A DNA stretch of 64,000 nucleotides. Origin: Geosiphon pyriformis (lineage: Eukaryota > Glomeromycota > Glomeromycetes > Archaeosporales > Geosiphonaceae). The first letter of the stretch is position 1; each line of letters opens with the position of its first letter. Positions 56,243-64,000 of this stretch are shown here, piece by piece. The position numbers and the translations under genes were made by a program. The notes under the pieces were generated by a model. That model did not search any database and was not told the origin of the DNA. It was given only the letters and a program-made list of their open reading frames with translations. The stretch lies in NCBI GenBank assembly GCA_016748015.1, contig JAAOMT010000571.1:148673-212672 (forward strand). Reading direction: 5' to 3'.

Positions 56243-56700
56243 TCATATTTCTTCGGGTGTGGTGCCTTTGGCCTTGGTGCTTGCCATTCTCCAGATTTTG
56301 TGGTCATTGTGTGGATAACCGTTTAGCCTGTTGAGTGCTTGTTTCCAAGCATCCTCAATGGGGGTTCCCTTTTGTACCCAATTGTTGATTAATATGGTGT
56401 ATTGACAAGCCTCGTCACATGTTCCTCCTCTGCCAGGCATATCATTCCAGAGTCCTTTATCTGGTAAGATTTTACCACATGTAAAGACACGGCATGTGGT
56501 CCCACTTGCCTTGTCATTTTGGTCATCCAAATCTTTCCAGTAAACAAGCCCTGTAATAGTATTTGGTGGTGGTGGACCATTCTTCATTGTCTCCAATATA
56601 TGTGCCCATAGTGGATAGTTTTTTTCTACAATCGACACATATTAGTCTTGGGAGTTGGTAAAATAAGTTTTTTTGGTTCGAGGTTACGTATCCTAGTGAT
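56243..56700 (-). pseudogene. Cysteine-rich putative zinc domain of Ty3-B pol
   Basis: Homologue of the domain at 11940-12370: RLICVDCRKKLSTMG (about 56620-56660), CRVFTCGKILPDKGLWNDMP (about 56430-56480), GRGGTCDEACQYTILINNW, then a helix KGTPIEDAWKQALNRLNGYP and MASTKAKGTTPEEI. Some cysteines of the Ty3-A copy are Tyr here (YYYRACLLERFG for FYCHLCILEHFG), consistent with G-to-A decay. Function unknown. Confidence 0.58.
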
Positions 56701-57560
56701 GACAATTGGGGTTCTTCTTCGGCTCTGCCTTTTCTTTTTTCTTCCCAGGTTGGTGGTGGGGGTAGTTCAGTTTGATAATCATCCACCCATGAAACCTGAT
56801 AGGTCTCAATGGTTGGTGGCATTGATGTGTCTTCAAATTCAATAAGGGGTTCCTCAGTACGTTGGTTTTTAAAGTGTCCGCATGTAGCTGGAACTTGGGC
56901 ATGCTGTCTGTTGAATGTGAGTTGAAGTTTTTGGGTGTTCCAGTCAAAAGTAGTGTTGGCTTTTGACAACCAGTCATTTTCTACTAGAGCTTGATATTGA
57001 GTAGCTTTTATGATAAGTACTTTGGTAGGAATTTGGATTCTATTAATCTCGAAGGGGAAGTTGTCAATTTCTCCTATTGGGGTTTTTGTGTTCCCATCCG
57101 CTGTAATGATCCGGGTGGTAGCAGCATGGTCTACTCGGCGACCTAGTTGGTCCATGAGCTGCTTTGTGATTATGCTACCAGCTGATTCACTATTCAAAAT
57201 TAATTTAATGTCTATTTTTTTGACTCTGGTATCGGTGTATAGGGCCATTATTGGTTTATCCTAATTGATAGCTGCTCCACTAAAAAGGCTATGTGTGTTC
57301 AAATTGTCAATGTCAAAAGAAAATATGGTGGCTAGAGTGGTGTCTTCAGTAATAGTGGCTGGTGGAATATTGCTTTTTGTTTGCTTGGAAGGTTGGGAGA
57401 TTCGTTCTATATCCCTCCCTTCCACAGGTGTAGATTTATCAAAACCCTGGTCTTCCATAAGACCAAGATAGAAAGCTTGATTCAGGTATCCAGTTGGTGT
57501 TGGTCGAGATTGGGCAGGACCGCGAGGGATTGGTCGAGACGGTCTACTGTTGGTTTGCAC
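56523..57560 (-). pseudogene. Ty3-B aspartic protease
   Basis: IKLILNSESAGSIITKQLMD (about 57150-57210) is the active-site strand, with N-S-E in place of D-(S/T)-G. Then RIITADGNTKTPIGEIDNFP, VLIIKATQYQALVENDWLSK, WNTQKLQLTFN and ATCGHFK follow, the complete protease fold. Upstream is IPPATITEDTTLATIFSFDI, equivalent to Ty3-A. It continues open into the Cys-rich region (EAYQVSW-type WVDDYQTELPPPPTWEEKRK). Confidence 0.77.
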
Positions 57561-57759
57561 CTGATTGTTGTTGGGATTCCTCCATCCCTAATTATAGTCT
57601 ATAGCTCGAGGTCTGGACAGGCTGTAAGGAGAAGTTTGATAGTGAGAGATTGCTTGTGTCATTGGTGGTGGTTAATAATAATTCTGGGATGGTGGTTGAG
57701 TGTACAGGACTTGTTGTGCATATAGGGGTAGTTGATTTTGAGATATAGAATATTGAGGT

Positions 57760-59405
57760 ACCATGTTTTGCTAATATCTGGGTTGCTGGTATGGGTTTCC
57801 TTGATTTTGGTCTATGATCTTTCTTCTGCAGTCATGGGTGATGTGTTCAGGTTTCTGGCAGTAGTAACAGTTGTGGGAATCGGATCTCCAAGATTGTTGC
57901 TGTTGCTGACGGTTCTGTTGCTGTGAATATCTGCTGTTGTTGTTATTTTCTCTCCATTGGGGTGGTTGGTAAGTTCCTGTAGTTCCGGCTAAGAATCTCT
58001 CAATTTTTTGAGTTAGTTTTTCACTCAATTGGGTTATCTTTGCATTAATGTCAGAGATTCTATTAATGGCTAAATTAACGGCTTGGGTATGGTTTGCTTC
58101 TTGTTCTGCAGACTCAAAATTGCGAGTAAGAATGATGGCATTTTGTAAACTGGTTGGATGGCAGGGTCTTATGGATTTTAGAATACTACTCCACAATCCT
58201 TTAATGAATTGATTAAAAACTTGCACCACAGTGTAGTAGTCCCTTTTGATAGCTAATATTTGATGCAAGATTTGATTGAATCATCTAAGATAAGTAGTTA
58301 CTGCTTTGTGATCTTTTTGTTTAATTATGCTGAATTGATTCTGCAATCAGATTAATGTATTGGGGTCACAGAAGTATTGCAGAAATACGAGTTTAAACTC
58401 AGTAAAGGAGGTAGGCTTCTCTGCCAGGCTCTAATACCATGAATTGGTGGTTCTAATCAGAAAGAATGGCAGTGCCTGAACTGTGTAGTCGTTATTTCAA
58501 CCATTAGTGGTAATTGCTTTCTCAGCGTCCACGATTCAAGAATATGTATTATCTTCTTCACCAGAGAATTTTTCCAATTTAGTGATATCCCAGTAAGCCA
58601 TGATCTGGTTAATGAGTGAGGTGTTACTGGTTATGTTTAAAGAGATTGGTGTCTGCGTATTCGAGTGTTCTCTGGATGCTAATGCTGGTTGCTTTCCTTT
58701 GTCGCTTGAACCAATAGGTTGTAAAATAGCTGTTTCTTTTATCAGAAGAAATGCTGATTCTACTAGGTTTTGTGCTGGTTGCTGTTCCCAAGTTGACAGG
58801 TTTCCTTCTGTTTGACTGGCTGCTGGAGTAAGATTTCCAAACAGTGATCCATATTCTCCTAGTGATTTGGTCCAACTGTGTTGATTCTAAGGATGTAGAT
58901 TTCCAGGAGTTCGTGGTATTTCCGACTGGGTTTCCAGGGGTGGGTTGAATACAATTCTACTTTGGAGTGTCTGATGGTATGATGGAGTTGTTGGGGAGAG
59001 GACCCTTGGTTTCTTGTTGACCGTAGACTTGGCTTGAGCAGTTATGGAGTTGTTGGATTCGTTTTCGTATTCCTTAGGATCAGATTCCATTGGTTGTTGT
59101 ACTTAAGAGAATCATTATGCCACGTAATATTTAATGTCTGTATCAATTATGCACAGAGTTTCAGCAATTGCTCAGGTAGTCGTGGCTGTTGAGTACTCTA
59201 GTAAGCTTTGATAGATTTGTTCTTCAAGTCTTTCTGTATCAGTTGTGTGGCCTAACAAGCAGTCAATTTTTGCGTTGATATAGTTACAAAAATCACTTTT
59301 TGCGTAAGCAGTTCCTGCTGGTATTTCTAGGTCTTTTTGAAAATATTGAAATAGTGCTTTTCCATATGAGGAGTGGTCCTTTCCTATTGTTCCAATAGTC
59401 GCCAC
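57760..59405 (-). pseudogene. Ty3-B Gag (GTG opening, capsid-like region, CCHC knuckle)
   Basis: The frame opens at GTG (59403-59405) in AAAAGTGGCG, as in Ty3-A and C. N-terminal YGKALFQYFQKDLEIPAGTA aligns with the others. The capsid-like region includes VQVFNQFIKGLWSSILKSIR (about 58170-58230) and ARNFESAEQEANHTQAVNL-type sequence. The nucleocapsid knuckle is CYYCQKPEHITHDC (about 57820-57870, CX2CX4HX4C), in a Gln-rich context. Several stops between 58270 and 59170 break it. Confidence 0.78.
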
Positions 59406-59448
59406 TTTTATGTATTTTTGGGGGTGCTCTGTCTCTGTGGATTTATAA

Positions 59449-59467
59449 TCTCACAGGGAGCACCAAA
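59449..59467 (-). promoter_or_regulatory. Primer-binding region of Ty3-B
   Basis: After the LTR on - comes TTTGGTGCTCCCTGTGAG. Its first ten bases are the exact complement of GAGCACCAAA in U5 (59507-59516), about 40 bases upstream. Confidence 0.6.
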
Positions 59468-60560
59468 TGTTATGGGTAAACTTGGTAGATATGAGAAATG
59501 GTAATGTTTGGTGCTCTTAATTATTGATGATGCATTTTCCACGTAATTTTGTTGGCTTAATCTTAATTATCAGTCTCTGAAAGTCTATTCCTGGATGTGA
59601 ATTTTACCCGTTGAGTTCTTTGGTTATAAGGCACAGAGTTTGTCTTTCGTCGATTGCAATGTTTTTCATAAATGTGAGCTTTTTTCTCCGAGCTAATGAG
59701 TGCAGTTGTTAGGGTCTGGCATTGTCTTTTCACCCTTCTGGTAAGCTAATAAGATAATGTTAATATCCAAAACTTAGGGGGAGCTTCCTTCTTTTACCAG
59801 GCTATCACAAAGTCTATTCCCAAACAGTCAATTTTACTATGTTGCTGCTCCACAAAAAAATAAGACAGAAAAAGAAAAAAAAAGAAAAAGAAAAAAAAAG
59901 AAAAGAGAGAAAAGATAAATTAATATCATCAATTACCATGATCAAAAGCAATTGGTCCAAATCATTAATAGGTTTGAGGTGGTTATGCTAAGAGCATCTG
60001 TTCTAGAATGGAGGTATGAGACAAAGGTTAATTCACATAAATTCCATGAAGTTTGAGAACATGAATTCATGATTCTGATTTCTTTTAATAATTGGTTTAT
60101 TTCAGGAGATGAAATAGGGAAGATAATAAAGGATAAAAGGGTATGGATATTTTAATTTCTGGTCTAGAGGTTTGTATCTATTTTTTCTTCTCTGTCTTTT
60201 CTCACTTCTACAATTACTTGCTTTTATACATTCTTTTGGTTTTACAGGATTGCTTTCAATTGTCTCGCTATTGTTAGCTATTGCTTTGTTGTTTCTGTTA
60301 TTGCTTCATTTTTCTACATTATCGCTAGTTATTCTATGTTATAACACGTTATCTGACGTTATTACATGTTATTCTGTGTTATCCTGCATTATAACATGTT
60401 ATTTTACGTTATTGTGCACTATTCTGTGTTATTCTGCATTATAACATGTTATCCAACATTATAATGCATTATCCAATATTATTGCATGTTATTCTGTATT
60501 ATGTTATGTTTTGGTCACATTTCTTCATAACTTTGGATCAGTTTTTCTACTCGGGTAACA
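59468..60560 (-). repeat. Ty3-B 5' LTR (1093 bp)
   Basis: Pair of 50231-51408, with CTGGTAAG...TTACCAG at 59738-59801 and the palindrome array at 60305-60512. Confidence 0.87.
60305..60512. repeat. ATAACACGTTAT-type palindrome array in U3 of Ty3-B 5' LTR
   Basis: Homologue of 51155-51356 with a different CG/TG/CA pattern at matching sites. Confidence 0.75.
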
Positions 60561-60864
60561 ATGTTAAGGATAGTCTGGTAAAAGACCCAGAAATAAGGGT
60601 AGGATTTTATATATTATCAAATAGCTTACCAGAAGGGCATGACTGCCAGACTAAATCTGGCCACCATGCTGAGAAAGAAATTGAGAAAACTCTTGGAAAA
60701 ATACATCTATTATTGACACTATTAAATCTCTGTCCATTATACAAAAGATTCTATTAAAACCTTTAGATATAACCCTTGCAGAACCTCATCCATAGAAGTA
60801 GCTTTTGAGCACCAAGTTACAGGTTTGTTATTTAATTCAACAGCAGAAATAATCACCTGTAACA
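60561..60864 (+). repeat. Ty3-C 5' LTR, right part
   Basis: Continues the LTR interrupted at 50230: CTGGTAAAAG...TTACCAG (60575-60632), U5 ORF (KGMTARLNLATMLRKKL, with an ATG at about 60639), GAGCACCAAG at 60807 and the end ACCTGTAACA. Confidence 0.83.
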
Positions 60865-60883
60865 TTTGGTGCTTTTTGTGAGA
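60865..60883 (+). promoter_or_regulatory. Primer-binding region of Ty3-C
   Basis: TTTGGTGCTTTTTGTGAG follows the LTR. One base differs from Ty3-A in the U5-complementary ten (C to T). The in-frame TGA is present. Confidence 0.58.
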
Positions 60884-60924
60884 TATAATCTTACAGAGAA
60901 CCAGCACCAACAAACACCATCCAA

Positions 60925-62552
60925 AAGTGGCAGAATCAGAAAATATAGGAGCAAACCATTTAGGATTCGCAAAATTCTTATTTCAACACTATTGTCAATA
61001 CTTGAGATTAAATCACAATCATATATTTACTGAATCAGCCTTCAATTTCTACGTCAACAAAAAAATTTCCTCTTTATTAGGAACACCAGTGAATACTAAA
61101 TCAGCAAGAAAAACTTTCTATAGGGAGTTAATTCAAAACACCAACCTACCAACAAATCATAATTTCACATCCATTATTACTGAGATCAACAAAGAAATTG
61201 AACACCACACTCAACAAAGATATCTAATTACATACGCTAGTAAAGGCAAGGGAAAACTACAAACACCAGCAGTAACACCCAGAAAAATACAGCCACCTAC
61301 TTGGAAGAAAAACAGAATTGAATTCCCAAGCAACTCATTCTACCACTATACACTTGGAAGCACTATCAACATATCATCAACAGACATGTTCCCATCAACT
61401 GCAACATCAGCATTTGGATGATTCCTATTCCAAAGTAGACAGAAGAAAACAGAATTATTAGGACCATACAGCAAATACTTTGAGAGATTTAATTCATGAT
61501 CATCAACCCCATTAGGACTTTGATCACCACCACCTCCACCAGATTTCAGAATCTCTGATCCATGGGAAGCAGCAGAATCAGAAAAAGAAGAAAAAGAATC
61601 AGAGAATCAAGAATTTACTTACCAGCACCCGATCACTAAAAACTCAGAAATTGAAACCCCGAATTTTAAAACTCAGCAAAATCTAAATCTAGAAAACCTG
61701 AAAATCAAAACTCCGAATCATCAAAGGCAGAACAATCCAAACCCCGAATTAATTAATCAGCAAAACTTACCTCTGGTAATCATTATTGATCAACCGCCAA
61801 TTAATCCCATAGTTGAACTCATACAACAGCCACTTCAACTATCACCCCAATAACCAGTACAACAACAACTGCTTCAACAACCACCACAACCACTTAACTT
61901 AGATCCAATGGCCTACGCACCAATCACAAAACTTGACAACTTTACTGGCGAAGAAGATGATACTTAAGTATGGCTGAATGATGTAGAAAAGACCATTGCA
62001 GCCAATTAGAATGATGTCCGAACAATGCAAGCCATTCCCTACTTTCTCAAGGATACCGCTAATTCATGGTATCAGAGCTTGGTTAATAAACCACAAGATT
62101 TTAATGTTTTCAAAGTGGAATTCCTAAGATACTTCAGCAACAATAACAGCATCAATTGTCTAGTCAATACATTTATCACCATAAAACAAGGAGAAACTGA
62201 AGTGATCACCACTTACCTGAGATGCTTCCATTAAAACCTGTGCCAAGTTCAAGCAATTGATGCCAACTATTTCACAGCTCCACAGATACTCAACCAGTTT
62301 ATTCATGGCCTGTGCAGCAGCATCTTGCAACATGTACGTCCATTGCATCTAGGCACCCTTCAAGACACAGTCACAAGTGCCAGAGATTTTGAATCCGCTA
62401 AGTCAGAAGCTAACTATGCCCAAGCCGTTAATCTAGTAATGAACGGATCATCTGAATTGGATTCCAAATTGGAAAAGTTTAGTGAATCAATTAATAAGAG
62501 ATTGGAAGAATACTTAGCTGACAATCACGCCATTTATCAGTCTCTACAATGA
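60925..62552 (+). pseudogene. Ty3-C Gag
   Basis: Opens at GTG in AAAAGTGGCAG and closely parallels Ty3-A (GFAKFLFQHYCQYL; LITYASKGKGKLQ). The frame has stops where Ty3-A has sense codons: TGA for CAA at about 61418 and 61522, and TAG at about 62007 where Ty3-A has TGA. The capsid-like region MQAIPYFLKDTANSWYQSL to YLRCFH (62025-62234) and LQDTVTSARDFESAKSEANY to NKRLEEYLADN (62325-62530) is well kept. Pairs CAA/TGA point to ancestral CGA, and TGA/TAG to ancestral TGG. Confidence 0.8.
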
Positions 62553-62635
62553 CACAATAATCAAGAAAACTCTAATTGTGCCAAAAATCAACCATGACCA
62601 TCTTCATTGACCAATCAACAGTGACAACAGGAAAC

Positions 62636-62690
62636 ACATATCTGTCACTATTGTAGTAAACAAAGACATATCCAAATTGACTGTCACCAG
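62636..62690 (+). pseudogene. Ty3-C nucleocapsid CCHC knuckle
   Basis: CHYCSKQRHIQIDC fits CX2CX4HX4C exactly, and no stop falls inside the motif. It lies between the capsid-like region and the protease linker and would bind element RNA. Confidence 0.7.
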
Positions 62691-63109
62691 CATTTAAATA
62701 ATCAACAATCAGGAAATTAATATCGAAACTCTGATCGCCAGTTCCAAACTCTGAATCAGTACCCAAATCAAAACCAACCCACTTATCTACCAGTGATGCA
62801 GTCATCAGTCTATCAATCTCTGGTGTATTAAGCTTCAATCTATCAACCACAGCCACAAGTAATTTATCAACAACTGCAGCCACAAATAATCTATCAACCC
62901 CAACAAATCCAAACACCACCCCAAAACTTACCACTCAACAGAACCCAAAGACTGAGAATGACTCAACAGAGCTGGAGATCGGTGATAGTAGTCCATTAAC
63001 TGATCCCCAGTTCTTCACAGCAACTATCTGGATTACACTAGCAGAATTCAGATGCCGGTCAACCCCAGAACCCGAATTTCCAGAACTATTTAAGTCTTCT
63101 GGTCACTCC

Positions 63110-63788
63110 AGAAGATGCCTCAACCAATAACCTGGCATTTGCCCAAAAACAACCACTCACCAGTAATATTCCACCTGCTACCATCACTGAAAACAAGTCT
63201 TTGGCTGCTATATTCCCATTCAAATTTGAGGAAACAACTGCAACGCCATTATTTAGTGGAGCTGCTTTTGAAGCCAAACCAATCACTGCAATGTACACTG
63301 ATGCCAAAGTCGAGGGACAATTCATCAAATTGATCCTTAACAGCAGTTCAGCAGGCAGCATCATCACACAACAACTCATGGATCAATTAGGTTGCCAAGT
63401 TGATCGAGCTGCCAGCGCCAGAATCATCACAGCCAATAAAGTAACCAAAACTCCAATTGGCGAAATCGACGACTTCCCTTTCGAAGTCAATGGTATCGTG
63501 ACTCCCATTAAAGTTCTAGTGATGGAAGCCACTCAATACCAAGCTCTCATTGGTAATGACTGGTTATCTAAAGTCAACACGACATTAGACTGGAACATCC
63601 AGAAACTCCAGCTAACATATCAGGGCCAACACATATGTGTACTGGCCACATATGGCCATTTCAAAACTTCTCCAAGAGAGAAACTATTGATCAAACTGGA
63701 GGAAGAGAAAGAGAAACCTACCTGGGAAGCTTACCAAGTCTTCTGGGCTGACGCTAACCACAATGAACTACCACCAATACTCTCGTGA
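63110..63788 (+). pseudogene. Ty3-C aspartic protease
   Basis: The open segment contains FIKLILNSSSAGSIITQQLM (active-site strand, N-S-S for D-S-G; about 63320-63380), KTPIGEIDDFPFEVNGIV, KVLVMEATQYQALIGNDWL and LATYGHFKTSPREK, then EAYQVFWADANHNELPPILS before a stop at 63787. The following 200 bases continue the Lys/Glu-rich linker toward the Cys-rich domain, which would begin beyond the window. Confidence 0.78.
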
Positions 63789-64000
63789 AATAACAATCCT
63801 AAGGGAAAGCAAAAAGAGAAACTGACCTGGACCAACAATGAATAGGAAGAACTATTGAGTTGGGAGTGGAAAGAAGAAAAGGGAAAAGAGAAAGAGAGAG
63901 AGGAAGAAAACACTCAAGCCAACAACACTTATATCCCATACACCTATGGTTAACAACAATCATTGACCAATCACTGACCCAAACTGATATGCATTGACTG

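Larger units (their letters stand above)
50231..60560 (-). mobile_element. Ty3-B: complete Ty3 element nested in the LTR of Ty3-C
   Basis: LTRs are 50231-51408 and 59468-60560; both start TGTTAT and end GTAACA on +. The internal region on - holds gag, knuckle, protease, Cys-rich domain, dUTPase, RT, RNase H, integrase and ORF3, as in Ty3-A, but protein similarity is moderate and U3 unrelated, so it is a separate lineage. The target bases at left (GACAT) and right (AATGT or ATGTT) match only if several transitions are allowed. All frames are interrupted. Confidence 0.88.
49641..64000 (+). mobile_element. Ty3-C: + strand Ty3 element split by Ty3-B and cut by the window end
   Basis: Its 5' LTR is in two pieces, 49641-50230 and 60561-60864, separated by Ty3-B. 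The sequence on the left ends in TTATTGACAT and on the right resumes at TTAAGGATAGTCTGG, which are contiguous in the Ty3-A LTR. After the LTR come the primer-binding region, gag, knuckle and protease up to the window end. It is the same family as Ty3-A but on the opposite strand. Confidence 0.85.

Noticed and set aside
60446-60757. ORF running across the Ty3-B / Ty3-C junction
   Set aside because: It joins two unrelated LTRs by chance and ends after the junction.

Overview
The window looks like a chromosome segment of an AT-rich, transposon-laden filamentous fungus, most plausibly an arbuscular mycorrhizal fungus (Glomeromycotina, e.g. a Gigaspora- or Rhizophagus-like genome). The support is short GT-AG introns of about 65-90 bases, fungal versions of Nup120, ELO elongase, eIF2B-epsilon and Erg26, very AT-rich intergenic DNA and large nested Ty3 and LINE elements. 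The species call is inference; no marker gene is present.

Layout. (1) 1-31 kb is transposon DNA: a relic Ty3 tail (1-655), a 5'-truncated LINE on + (LINE-1, 656-6165), an LTR-bounded Ty3 element on - (Ty3-A, 6171-16333), a 4 kb unit with 70-bp terminal inverted repeats holding a LINE ORF1-like gene without ORF2 (16334-20302), a near full-length LINE on - (LINE-2, 20303-26830), then two more ORF1-only relics in extremely AT-rich DNA (27455-29720 and about 29990-30910). (2) 31.3-46 kb is a gene island with five intact-looking host genes: a Nup120/Nup160-type nucleoporin (+), and on - an ELO fatty-acid elongase, eIF2B-epsilon (GCD6-type), the sterol dehydrogenase Erg26, and an unrecognised multi-pass membrane protein. 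(3) 47-64 kb is Ty3 DNA again: a relic 3' end (Ty3-D), and Ty3-C on +, whose 5' LTR is split by a complete nested element, Ty3-B, on -.

The most notable content is the Ty3 group itself. Two divergent elements (A and B, with unrelated U3 sequences) share an unusual pol: aspartic protease, a cysteine-rich putative zinc domain I do not recognise, a dUTPase with readable motifs, then RT, RNase H and integrase, followed by an extra ORF (ORF3, about 210 residues) that ends exactly at the polypurine tract. ORF3 is also found in relic Ty3-D and probably at 1-655. The gag frame has no AUG near its start in any of three copies; it opens with GTG in the same context and is in frame, across one conserved TGA in the primer-binding region, with an ORF inside the LTR. 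U5 carries a 9-10 base complement of the primer-binding site, suggesting self-priming or a structured leader. Each LTR family has its own palindromic repeat array in U3. All these elements are damaged by C-to-T / G-to-A changes, so no copy here is intact.

Host genes do not form an operon. They are housekeeping functions (nuclear pore, very-long-chain fatty acids, translation initiation control, ergosterol synthesis) kept in a transposon-free island.
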